Positions 1-7,481 of a stretch of DNA of 11,451 bases are shown piece by piece. This DNA comes from Cytophagales bacterium (GTDB lineage Bacteria; Bacteroidota; Bacteroidia; Cytophagales; UBA9547). The stretch spans positions 1-11,451 of the forward strand of contig JANYCH010000162.1 in NCBI GenBank assembly GCA_025360395.1, given 5' to 3'. The notes beneath the pieces are model-generated. The model was not told the DNA's origin and did not search any database. It was given only the letters and a program-made list of their open reading frames with translations. The position numbers were made by a program, and so were the translations under genes. Position 1 is the first letter of the stretch, and each line of letters starts with the position of its first letter.

Positions 1-1
1 C

Positions 2-607
2 GCACGTATTGCCCAGCTTGCCCGTGCGGTCGGTATTCATATGGTTCTGGCCACTCAACGACCTTCGGTAAACGTGATTACTGGTATTATCAAAGCCAAC
101 TTCCCGGCGAGGGCCTCATTTAAAGTTTCTCAAAAAATTGACTCAAGAACTATTCTGGATGAAGGAGGTGCCGACCAGCTTATTGGCATGGGAGATATGT
201 TGATAAAAGTAAACAGCGACATTACCAGGTTGCAATGTGCTTTTATTGATACCCCTGAAGTGGAAAGGCTTTGCGATTTTATTGGCAATCAAAGAGGATA
301 TCCAACGGCCTATCAATTGCCTGAATATTATGGCGATGATGAAGAAAAAGTCCCTGGAGAGTTTGATATGAATGACATTGATCCATTGCTGGCTGATGCA
401 GCAAGGCTACTCGTTATCCATCAAATGGGAAGCACTTCACTTATCCAGAGAAAAATGAGCCTCGGGTATAACCGGGCAGGCAGAATTATGGACCAACTGG
501 AAGCTTTGAATGTTGTAGGCCCAAACCAGGGCAGCAAGGCCCGTGAAGTATTGGTTTTGGATGAAATGAGCCTTTCCCAAATGCTTCAGGAAAAAGGAAT
601 TGTATAA
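2..607 (+). CDS. ftsK: DNA translocase FtsK/SpoIIIE, C-terminal part (5' end outside window)
   Basis: This is the C-terminal 201 residues of an FtsK/SpoIIIE DNA translocase. The frame is open from base 2, so the gene is cut by the window edge; the ATG at 41 is internal (LATQRPSV follows directly). Family knowledge: FtsK is a membrane-anchored hexameric ATPase at the septum that pumps chromosome DNA and activates XerCD recombination at dif. Visible evidence is the end of the RecA-like motor (LATQRPSVNVITGIIKAN, then KIDSRTILDEGGADQLIGMG), very typical of the family. It is followed by an acidic linker and a winged-helix gamma domain at about bases 380-570, with the LIQRKMSLGYNRAGRIMDQL recognition region near 440-499. 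The gamma domain reads polar KOPS-type sequences. The membrane domain, Walker A and Walker B motifs are outside the window. The reading frame ends normally at TAA, 87 bases before the LolA-like gene. Identification is very secure. Confidence 0.96.
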   Translation, partial: ARIAQLARAVGIHMVLATQRPSVNVITGIIKANFPARASFKVSQKIDSRTILDEGGADQLIGMGDMLIKVNSDITRLQCAFIDTPEVERLCDFIGNQRGYPTAYQLPEYYGDDEEKVPGEFDMNDIDPLLADAARLLVIHQMGSTSLIQRKMSLGYNRAGRIMDQLEALNVVGPNQGSKAREVLVLDEMSLSQMLQEKGIV

Positions 608-694
608 CCTGGGTAAATTAATTGTAACTATTTGATGTTAATAGCCGTGATAGTAATCAATATCTGTTAATTTTACGACCAATTTTGCCAATCA

Positions 695-1333
695 ATGAAT
701 AAGTCTTTCTATTACCTTACTCTCTTATTTATAACCTTCTCCTTTACAGGATATTCCCAGCGCGATCCCAAGGCTGAACAGATCCTCAATGATATGAGCA
801 AGAAATACAAAAGCTATAAATCATTTAAAGCAGATTTTTCTTATATCATGGAAAGCCCAATGGCGGGCAAGAATGAAACTATTACAGGTGAAATTTTTGT
901 AAAAGCAGATAAATTCAAACTGAAGCTTGGCAATCAGGAAGTAATCAACAACGGAACTACCATCTGGACATTTTTAAAAGATGAAAATGAAGTAAATATT
1001 TCCAGCTACGAACCTGATCCTGAAGAAATTACACCTAATAATATTTATAATGTCTACCAAAAAGGATACAAATATTTGTTGCTTGAAGAAACTCCTGCAA
1101 CCCAGGTTGTGGATTTGATTCCTGACGATAAAAGCAAAAAAATATTTAAAATCAGGATAACTGTCGACAAAAAGGATAACACAATTAAAAGCTGGAAAAT
1201 GTTCGAAAAGTCTGGCAACAGGTACGTTTACAACATTTTAAAATTCCTTCCTAATCCTGTAGGTGTAGATGATAAATTTTTCGTATTCGACAAAAACCTT
1301 CATAAAGGAGTGGAAGTTGTCGATTTGAGATAA
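695..1333 (+). CDS. lolA: LolA-family outer-membrane lipoprotein carrier
   Basis: A 212-residue exported protein resembling LolA, the periplasmic chaperone that accepts lipoproteins from the LolCDE transporter and carries them to the outer membrane. Residues 1-21 form a signal peptide: a basic start, a hydrophobic run and a cleavage-like TGYSQ. The mature part opens with an amphipathic helix (AEQILNDMSKKYKSYKSFKA), then FKADFSY, GEIFVKADKFKLKL (about 65-78) and NNGTTIWTFLKDENEVNI (85-102). These correspond to the strands of the LolA half-barrel, and FLPNPVGVDDKFFVFD follows near 184-199. The length fits LolA. It follows ftsK on the same strand, an order I associate with Bacteroidota and other bacteria. 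Its stop is 2 bases from pyrF, so the two are probably co-transcribed. The symbol is by family resemblance; Bacteroidota can carry several LolA-like paralogues, so lipoprotein transport is inferred. Confidence 0.85.
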   Translation: MNKSFYYLTLLFITFSFTGYSQRDPKAEQILNDMSKKYKSYKSFKADFSYIMESPMAGKNETITGEIFVKADKFKLKLGNQEVINNGTTIWTFLKDENEVNISSYEPDPEEITPNNIYNVYQKGYKYLLLEETPATQVVDLIPDDKSKKIFKIRITVDKKDNTIKSWKMFEKSGNRYVYNILKFLPNPVGVDDKFFVFDKNLHKGVEVVDLR

Positions 1334-1335
1334 TC

Positions 1336-2148
1336 ATGGATCGTTCCCAACTAGTTAAAACAATTTTTGAGAAACGTTCTTGTCTTTGTGTTGGATTAGA
1401 TACGGATATTCAAAAAATTCCAAAGCATCTTTCAACCTTAGAAGATCCTGTCTTTGAATTTAACAAGGCCATCATTGATGCTACCCTCCCATTTTCGGTA
1501 GCATATAAAATCAACACGGCCTTTTATGAAGCAAGCGGTTCTGCAGGTTGGAAGAGCCTGGAAAAAACAGCTGCTTATTTACCTGATTCAGTTTTTAAAA
1601 TTGCAGATGCCAAAAGAGGTGATATCGGCAACACAACCGACATGTACGCAAAAGCTTTTTTTGAACACTTGAATTTTGATTCGGTAACGATTGCACCCTA
1701 CATGGGATCTGATTCAATAACTCCATTTTTAAAGTATAAAGACAAGTGGGCCATTATCCTTGCCTTGACTTCTAATGCTTCAAGTACAGATTTCCAGTTA
1801 AAAAAATTGTCAGACTCTGACAATTCATTATATCAGGAGGTTTTGACTTTAACATCTGCTATGGGCAATATCAGCAACTTAATGTATGTAGTTGGTGCGA
1901 CTAAAGCCTCGGAATTAAAAAGTATAAGAAAACTGGTTCCTGATCATTTCTTGCTAATCCCAGGAGTTGGGGCCCAAGGAGGAACTGTTAAAGATGTTTT
2001 TGAAGGTGGTGCAAACAAAGATTGTGGTTTGCTTATCAATTCATCAAGAGGTATTATTTATGCTTCTAAGGGCGAAGATTTTGCGGTAAAAGCTGCACAG
2101 GAAGCAAAACTACTTCAAAAGGAAATGGAAAGTTTTGTGACAGTATAG
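1336..2148 (+). CDS. pyrF: Orotidine 5'-phosphate decarboxylase
   Basis: PyrF decarboxylates orotidine monophosphate to UMP, the last step of de novo pyrimidine synthesis, in the cytoplasm. The protein has 270 residues, which matches the longer 'type 2' bacterial OMP decarboxylases rather than the roughly 230-residue E. coli form. An N-terminal strand, CLCVGLDTD (17-24), supplies a substrate-contacting aspartate. FNKAIIDAT is at 42-50 and VAYKIN at 55-60. The catalytic charge network is clear in FKIADAKRGDIGNT, with the Asp-x-Lys-x-x-Asp triad at D91, K93 and D96. The phosphate-binding end of the TIM barrel is at PGVGAQGG (199-206) and INSSRGIIYAS (234-244). All expected catalytic residues are present, so the enzyme should be active. 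It starts 2 bases after the lolA stop, with no Shine-Dalgarno sequence, and may depend on translation of lolA. Its pathway partner pyrE lies on the other strand about 6 kb away. Confidence 0.96.
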   Translation: MDRSQLVKTIFEKRSCLCVGLDTDIQKIPKHLSTLEDPVFEFNKAIIDATLPFSVAYKINTAFYEASGSAGWKSLEKTAAYLPDSVFKIADAKRGDIGNTTDMYAKAFFEHLNFDSVTIAPYMGSDSITPFLKYKDKWAIILALTSNASSTDFQLKKLSDSDNSLYQEVLTLTSAMGNISNLMYVVGATKASELKSIRKLVPDHFLLIPGVGAQGGTVKDVFEGGANKDCGLLINSSRGIIYASKGEDFAVKAAQEAKLLQKEMESFVTV

Positions 2149-2175
2149 AAATATTCTTGTTCTTTTTACGTTTAA

Positions 2176-2183
2176 TATTTTTA
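2176..2183 (+). promoter_or_regulatory. Possible -7 element upstream of the barrel-protein gene
   Basis: TATTTTTA matches the Bacteroidota -7 consensus TAnnTTTG at all but the last position. A TTG lies upstream at 2157-2159, but the spacing is only 16 bases instead of about 19. The leader before the ATG at 2200 would be very short. This is a weak candidate in an AT-rich stretch. Confidence 0.22.
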
Positions 2184-2199
2184 CATACTTCCGGTAATT

Positions 2200-2895
2200 A
2201 TGGTTTTAGCAAAAAACATTTCGCTTTTTTTTGCATTATTATTGTTAAATATATTAGCCTATTCTCAGGAATATAGCTTTGTGCAATTAAAACCTAAGGT
2301 TCATTTGTTGCCATTAATCAATCCAGATCGCTATTTTTTGCAGGGAAGTATAGAAGTGCTTTTTAAAAACAGGATGGGGCTTGAAATTGGGTATGGAAGA
2401 CGAATTCCAAAATTTAGTACTGGAGGAATTGTAAAACCATTTGGGGAGAGCATGATGGTAGAAATCAACTATTATCCAAAGGCTATAAAAAGTGGAAAAA
2501 ATGTTCGGATTAGGATGATTTACGGACTCTCAGTAAAGAAAATAATTGATTGTCAGAATAAAAATATTACCTGGACTATTCAATCAGATAACTCTCTCAA
2601 CCAACAAATAATAGAGAATGTTGGTGTTAATAAATCAATGCTCATTTTTGGAATAAAATCAGGAATAGAATTTTATTTTTTTAAGACTTTTGGATTAGAC
2701 TTGTTTGTTGAACCAGGCTTAAAATATAAAGATAATAGCCTTCAATCAGTTTATTACACTCAGCCAGGTGTTTCCCAACAAAATCAAAGTATTGACATGT
2801 TGGATTGGAAGCCGGATAGGGGGTATTACCCAAATCTGAATATTGGTGTGCGTTTGTTTTGGTTGCTGAACATGAAAGATTTTGTAAAAAAGTAA
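2200..2895 (+). CDS. Unrecognised exported protein, probable outer-membrane beta-barrel
   Basis: I do not recognise a named family. The 231-residue product begins with a clear signal peptide (1-22: a lysine, a hydrophobic run FFALLLLNILA, then YSQ). The rest is rich in alternating hydrophobic/polar segments typical of amphipathic membrane strands. Examples are FLQGSIEVLFKNRMGLEIGYG (46-66, given in outline), MMVEINYYPK (85-94), RIRMIYGLSVKKI (103-115), MLIFGIKSGIEFYFF (147-161), FGLDLFVEPGLKY (164-176) and NLNIGVRLFWLL (212-223). This pattern, with conserved-looking EPGLKY and GVRLFW near the end, resembles the small 8-12-stranded outer-membrane proteins common in Bacteroidota (DUF3575-like or porin-family annotations). 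The final residues (MKDFVKK) are not an aromatic beta-signal, so the last strand would be internal or the protein may be periplasmic. It lies 51 bases after pyrF, possibly with its own weak promoter. Its stop is 2 bases from the stop of the convergent TolB/Omp85 gene. Confidence 0.7.
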   Translation: MVLAKNISLFFALLLLNILAYSQEYSFVQLKPKVHLLPLINPDRYFLQGSIEVLFKNRMGLEIGYGRRIPKFSTGGIVKPFGESMMVEINYYPKAIKSGKNVRIRMIYGLSVKKIIDCQNKNITWTIQSDNSLNQQIIENVGVNKSMLIFGIKSGIEFYFFKTFGLDLFVEPGLKYKDNSLQSVYYTQPGVSQQNQSIDMLDWKPDRGYYPNLNIGVRLFWLLNMKDFVKK

Positions 2896-2897
2896 TT

Positions 2898-5800
2898 CTA
2901 AAAATCGTAACCCAGCGTTACATACCACACAGGCTTTTTCACCACATAATCCATTACTCCCCAAGCCAGGTCAACTTTTAAGTAGTAACCCAATAACATG
3001 GTCCTTAAGCCAGGCCCAAACCCTTGCAGCCAGGGATTTCTATAATTAACAACCTGAGCGGAAAAAGGATTGTTTTTCGGGGCAATTGTAACAGTGTTGA
3101 AATTATTTTCTTTATCCCAGGGATTTGTTCCTGACCAGGCCGTTCCTACGTCATAAAAACCTGTTAACTGAAGGTTCTTAAGAAAATTACTCCCGATAAC
3201 ACCTCTGTAAAAGTATTTCACAATGGGCCACCTAAGCTCAAAATTAAAGACCAGGTGATTGCTTCCGTAAAGTTGGTTATAGGAAAACCCTCTCATATTG
3301 GTTACATATTTATTAAATAAAAGATCTCTTTTATCAAGAAATACAGTGTTATACAATGGACTGGAAGTTTCTGAAGTATTGGCCGAATTCCCGGTTACCC
3401 AATTGTCCATTCCCCCTAGTAGAAAGTTCTTTTTTGCGGGGCCCAGAAAACTACCCCCTGTAAACCTCATTGCCAGAATAAGTTCCTGGTGAATTCTCTG
3501 GTATCTTCTTAGATCAAGAACCACTTTTCCAAAATTCTGTATTTTATCATATACAAAAGCACTGTCATTTTTTTGAAAGGCATAGTTAAAATCGTAGGCA
3601 AGCTTGAACTTGGTCCCCTCCTGCATATTGTGGCCAACTATTAAGGTATTATCATAAACTGCCTCCATGCGATAACTTGCATAATGTGTGTACCGATCAT
3701 AAGGATCGTTCCCCGCAAAAGGGCGGGCAAAATTGAACCTGCTATTCATGTAATAGGGCACAAGAGCTATCCTGAATGTATTGGTTATTGGATATGCGAT
3801 TTCAACCTCAAATTTATTTACCGTGTATTTGGTAGGCTGATAAGCTGTATTCTGATTAGAAATATAAAGTCTTTGCTTTTCATACCTGAATTTGAAATCT
3901 ATCTTCTTTTTTAAGTATTGATACTCAAGATAAATATTGCTGGTACGCAAATCTGTACTTCCAAAAAGACCACCATAAAACCTGTGGTCATTGAACATAT
4001 CTGCCAGAGTAAGGTTCACTACTCCGCCTATGCCCCTCAATGGGTCAAAATAGAGCGTGGTGACTGTATTTTCTATCCCTAACTTATGCCTGGCTTTCCA
4101 TAAACCTCCTTTAGCCGCAAAAAGCTGATAATCTGATTTATATAGATAATATTTGTCAGTTTTTATTCCTTGCCTGTTGGCATAAAATCCACTAGTAGCC
4201 TTCAGCGTATTTTTTTCAGATTCGAAAACAAATGTTTCTGTTTGTACAGTATCTAAGTCCAGGATATTGACTGAAGTATCCCTGGCCAGCTTTGAGATAG
4301 CCGAATCAGTCATTGAGCCGTTCATAATTGCATCTACCAGCTTTTCAAGCTTTTCAGATTCCATATCAGACCTTAATTTATCTTCTACTACTTTTATAGC
4401 CTCTCTTCTGTTCTTTGCTACTTTCTCTTCTTCATCCTCAAATTGTTTTTCCAGGTAAACCTGCCTTGTTGTTTTAGAGGTTTTAACTTCAGAATTTATA
4501 TTGACAGGTTCAAAATGAGCTCTTTCTTTCCCTTTGCTGATCGAAACATAAGCAATGCCCTGGCTGTTATAATTAAAATCGAACTCCCTATAGCTTTGGG
4601 CATTCCTGGTTATTTGCTGCTCAGTTGCTGCCGTATCTTCCAGGGAAAGTTTAAAAACATTCATAATCCCATTTTCATCGCTCAGATAAGTAATATTCTT
4701 TTTATCAACACTTACTGGCTTTATTTCATCTGAGGTGGCGTGTGTAATCCTTTTTAAAACTGAGGTTGAAATTTCAGGATCATAAACAAACAGATCTAAA
4801 TTACTGCCGATAAGCCTGAACCTGGCTTCGTCTACACCCAGTGTATCGTTATGCCTGTTACTGCTCCAGATCAGATTTTTTGTACCCTTTTGAAATATGG
4901 GATTTAGGTCATCATACATATCATTTGTAATGACCTTTGTACTCGCCCTTCTTGTATCATACAAATAAATATCACTTTGCCCATTCCTTTCAGCTGACAG
5001 TACTATAAAATTATCATCAGGCGACCAGTTAAAATCAAGGATCTGATTGAAATTATAGATTTTAATCCGGCTTTTTACAGTTCCATTTTGCTTGTAAGTC
5101 TTGAGTATATGCCTGTTTTTCTTTTTCAATAAAACAGAAAGCTGATTGTTATTTTTCCATGCAATAAGGGGCATATTATAATTAACCTTTTGATTCACAA
5201 GGTTTGTCCCCCCCCTCTTTAAGGTCCTTTTTCTACCGAATGAAATTTTTTCTTCGGTTTTAACCTTGATAACACTGTCTTTCAATATGGTTTTCAAAAC
5301 GGCTGTATCCTCAGCTACGCCAAATTCTTTGTCGATATCAGAGACCTTTTCAGGCTCCGTTTCTTTTCTGACAACAGCTTCTTCACTTACTACTTTTCGT
5401 CTTATTTTAGTAACTTTTACTGTATATCTTCCTTTAAGATTTTGTGTATAGGCTATTCTTTTACCGTCTGGGCTTATTTTTATTTTGTTATAATCTACAC
5501 CCCTATAGTTTGATTTTTTGATCCGGCTGGATTTTTCAGGCCTGGTATAATCTTCCGAGACCTTATCTGCCATATCAATGTAAAAGGACTTCCAATCCTT
5601 CATAAAGTCCCTGTACTTTATATTCAGAGTGTTTTCAATGGCTTCTCTGTCATTTCGCATTATCCTTCCGAAAGAGATAATGTTGGCCATTTCAGCTTCG
5701 CCATATTTAAAGGTGATGTAATTAAAAATAGATTGTCCCAAAAGTTCTGCTTCTTTTCCTCTAAATTTTGCAGGATTTCTTAAACGGTATTTGGTAACGA

Positions 5801-6404
5801 CATCCCGCATAAAGTCGTCCATTTCCTGGCTCCATCCCCTGCCAACATATGCAGCAGCCCCGGGAACAAACCAATCAGGCAAGTTCATTAGCAAAGAGTT
5901 CTGATATACCTCCCTTATGTTACCTCCATAAAGCAGATCTGTAATGTAAATACGGGCGATATTTACGCTTATATCATTTTTGAAATCAATTAGGTTGCCA
6001 TTAAAAGCCAATTCTGCGTTGAGCTTGACAAAATTTGTTTGTCCGCCAATAAATGCCATCTCATCATCTAAGCCTATATTGCTTTGAAGCAAGTCCGAAT
6101 GTGAGTTATAAAGCAGGATCCTGGTTTTTCCAAAAGGGGCATAGCCAATGAGCTTGCTAATCCTTTTAAATTCCTCTTCCGCATGTAGAGCAGTAAAACG
6201 GGCTATTTCTGACCCTTCCCTGTAAAAATAAATTTCAAAATTGTCTGTCTTGTAATATGTCCAGTCAAACCTTTTATGCTGAATCCTATTCTTCCCAAAA
6301 TGGTCCATAGTGCTTTGGGCCTCAATTTTGCAGGGCAGAAAGGCAATAAAAAGTACTACCAGTAAAAAGAGACAAAGCTGTAGAGGCTTAAGCCGCAGGA
6401 ACAT
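2898..6404 (-). CDS. Giant exported protein: peptidase-MA-like domain, TolB-like propeller, Omp85-like C-terminal barrel
   Basis: An 1168-residue envelope protein with three visible parts. Residues 1-30 are a signal peptide ending IEAQ. Residues about 45-285 resemble the peptidase-MA (gluzincin-like) fold, but the metal-site motifs are absent (see findings). Residues about 300-640 carry PD40/TolB-type blades: KISPDGKRIAYTQN (308-321), FNWSPDDNFIVLSAERNGQS (458-477), NPIFQKGTKNLIWSSNRHND (501-520), KNITYLSDENGIMNVFKL (569-586) and NSQGIAYVSISKGK (613-626). A lysine/glutamate-rich insert (about 335-395) interrupts the propeller, and a charged, probably coiled-coil segment follows (about 650-695). 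Residues about 740-1168 look like an outer-membrane barrel: FLLGGMDNWV (994-1003), MRGFSYNQLYGSNHLVFNFE (1037-1056, like the Omp85 RGF/Y motif), TGFYDVGTAW (1081-1090), GPGLR (1130-1134) and a final WYVTLGYDF with a terminal Phe like a BAM beta-signal. Relatives are often labelled TolB or biopolymer transporter Tol. No tolQRA or pal gene is nearby, so classical TolB function is not supported. It is last in a likely operon, 19 bases after the FAD oxidoreductase. Confidence 0.82.
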   Translation of the reverse strand: MFLRLKPLQLCLFLLVVLFIAFLPCKIEAQSTMDHFGKNRIQHKRFDWTYYKTDNFEIYFYREGSEIARFTALHAEEEFKRISKLIGYAPFGKTRILLYNSHSDLLQSNIGLDDEMAFIGGQTNFVKLNAELAFNGNLIDFKNDISVNIARIYITDLLYGGNIREVYQNSLLMNLPDWFVPGAAAYVGRGWSQEMDDFMRDVVTKYRLRNPAKFRGKEAELLGQSIFNYITFKYGEAEMANIISFGRIMRNDREAIENTLNIKYRDFMKDWKSFYIDMADKVSEDYTRPEKSSRIKKSNYRGVDYNKIKISPDGKRIAYTQNLKGRYTVKVTKIRRKVVSEEAVVRKETEPEKVSDIDKEFGVAEDTAVLKTILKDSVIKVKTEEKISFGRKRTLKRGGTNLVNQKVNYNMPLIAWKNNNQLSVLLKKKNRHILKTYKQNGTVKSRIKIYNFNQILDFNWSPDDNFIVLSAERNGQSDIYLYDTRRASTKVITNDMYDDLNPIFQKGTKNLIWSSNRHNDTLGVDEARFRLIGSNLDLFVYDPEISTSVLKRITHATSDEIKPVSVDKKNITYLSDENGIMNVFKLSLEDTAATEQQITRNAQSYREFDFNYNSQGIAYVSISKGKERAHFEPVNINSEVKTSKTTRQVYLEKQFEDEEEKVAKNRREAIKVVEDKLRSDMESEKLEKLVDAIMNGSMTDSAISKLARDTSVNILDLDTVQTETFVFESEKNTLKATSGFYANRQGIKTDKYYLYKSDYQLFAAKGGLWKARHKLGIENTVTTLYFDPLRGIGGVVNLTLADMFNDHRFYGGLFGSTDLRTSNIYLEYQYLKKKIDFKFRYEKQRLYISNQNTAYQPTKYTVNKFEVEIAYPITNTFRIALVPYYMNSRFNFARPFAGNDPYDRYTHYASYRMEAVYDNTLIVGHNMQEGTKFKLAYDFNYAFQKNDSAFVYDKIQNFGKVVLDLRRYQRIHQELILAMRFTGGSFLGPAKKNFLLGGMDNWVTGNSANTSETSSPLYNTVFLDKRDLLFNKYVTNMRGFSYNQLYGSNHLVFNFELRWPIVKYFYRGVIGSNFLKNLQLTGFYDVGTAWSGTNPWDKENNFNTVTIAPKNNPFSAQVVNYRNPWLQGFGPGLRTMLLGYYLKVDLAWGVMDYVVKKPVWYVTLGYDF

Positions 6405-6423
6405 CTATCAGGAACCGTTTATT

Positions 6424-7479
6424 TTAATGATAAAGGTAATCAAATCGGCGAATATCCACTTCTGCCAGCAAAGGTTTATGATGAACCATAAAGTTGGCCA
6501 TTTCTAAAGAAAAATAAGGTGCTATAGAAACACCTTTAGTCCCTAAGCCATTAAATATAAATACATTAGAGTGTTTAGGGTGGCTACCTAACAATGGTTT
6601 TCGGTCTACAACTGTAGGCCTTATTGCAGCATTTTGTCCTATAATTTTGTAAGGGCTTTTTAATACTAGGTCTAATTTATCAGTCAATTCTTTTATTGCA
6701 TTTTGTGTTGGAATTTCATCCAGATAGTCTCTTTCATAGGTAGATCCTATTCTTTGGTAATTATTTTCAGGAAGGATAAAGACCCTTTTGTTCACAATAG
6801 AGTCTACATTATAATGATCAATTTCTATATCCAGAATTTGACCTTTAGTAGGTTCTATAGGAAGATAATTAAAATGTAAGTTATCCTTATTTTTGAATCC
6901 CTGGCAGAACACAATGGCGTTCGCCTTAATATCCTTGTATTGTATTATGTTTTCATTTATACTTAAACCTTCATCTGAGAACGAATGGTTTAGCATTATA
7001 TTTTGTTGGGAAAAGTATGTAAAAAACGCTTCCAGCAGCAATTTAACCTGAATATAGCCTGAGTTATTTGTATAAAATCCTCCAAAGGGCGATTTGAAAT
7101 GTTTTATAATTTCCTCATCATTTGCAACCAGCTGAATGTAATTCTTAAAAGCTTCATCTGAGCTTTGCCCATACCAGTAATTCTGATCGGCGATGGAATC
7201 AAATGGACGAAAAATAGGTTTTTTATGTAAAATTTTTGCTCCGAGGACCTTTTCTAATTCTGTATAATAAGTTTCAAGGAAAGGGAAGAGGGAATCTGCC
7301 ATCCAGGTTTTTACCAATCGCCTGCCCGTTATCGGGTTATAGATTCCGGCTGCTATTTTGGATGATGTAACTTTCTCAAAATCATCGACTATTAAAATTT
7401 TTTTGTTTGCTTTAAGCAGGTTATAGCCAAGTAATGAACCCGCAAGGCCCTGACCTATTATGAGGTAATCAACCTCCAT
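6424..7479 (-). CDS. FAD-dependent oxidoreductase, DAO family
   Basis: A 351-residue cytosolic flavoenzyme of the D-amino-acid oxidase/glycine oxidase (DAO) superfamily, which oxidises C-N bonds of amines or amino acids using FAD. The N-terminal Rossmann motif is VDYLIIGQGLAGSLLGYNLL, with GxGxxG at residues 9-14, and the second strand ends at VDD (31-33), which binds the FAD ribose. SSKIAAGIYNPITGRR (39-54) resembles the segment after the FAD site in the MnmC oxidase domain and its relatives. Substrate-domain strands follow, including PTKGQILDIEI (210-220). The C-terminal FAD contact is NGLGTKGVSIAPYF (310-323), preceded by AAIRPTVVDRKPLLG (284-298). There is no signal peptide or membrane segment. 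It starts 2 bases after the methyltransferase stop, implying coupled expression and perhaps one pathway. The substrate cannot be told from sequence; the MnmC-like order is discussed in findings. Confidence 0.85.
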   Translation of the reverse strand: MEVDYLIIGQGLAGSLLGYNLLKANKKILIVDDFEKVTSSKIAAGIYNPITGRRLVKTWMADSLFPFLETYYTELEKVLGAKILHKKPIFRPFDSIADQNYWYGQSSDEAFKNYIQLVANDEEIIKHFKSPFGGFYTNNSGYIQVKLLLEAFFTYFSQQNIMLNHSFSDEGLSINENIIQYKDIKANAIVFCQGFKNKDNLHFNYLPIEPTKGQILDIEIDHYNVDSIVNKRVFILPENNYQRIGSTYERDYLDEIPTQNAIKELTDKLDLVLKSPYKIIGQNAAIRPTVVDRKPLLGSHPKHSNVFIFNGLGTKGVSIAPYFSLEMANFMVHHKPLLAEVDIRRFDYLYH

Positions 7480-7481
7480 CC

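Noticed and set aside
668..687. Promoter for lolA (TAATTTTA at 668-675 or CAATTTTG at 680-687)
   Set aside because: Both resemble the -7 consensus, but neither has a TTG about 19 bases upstream, and the second would give an almost leaderless mRNA. Read-through from ftsK is equally possible. The rest of the 608-694 gap holds no hairpin.
2746..2964. Minus-strand open frame of 72 codons over the convergent junction
   Set aside because: It is antisense to the 3' end of the barrel-protein gene, has unnatural composition and no family resemblance. It is a shadow of the coding sequence.
3298..5451. Several plus-strand open frames of 61-96 codons inside the TolB/Omp85 gene
   Set aside because: All lie antisense to a continuous 1168-codon gene with recognisable domains. 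None shows a motif, signal peptide or promoter of its own.
2898..6404. Naming the large gene tolB or bamA
   Set aside because: It has propeller and Omp85-like parts, but no POTRA domains, no pal or tolQRA neighbours, and far greater length than TolB. Neither symbol is supported.
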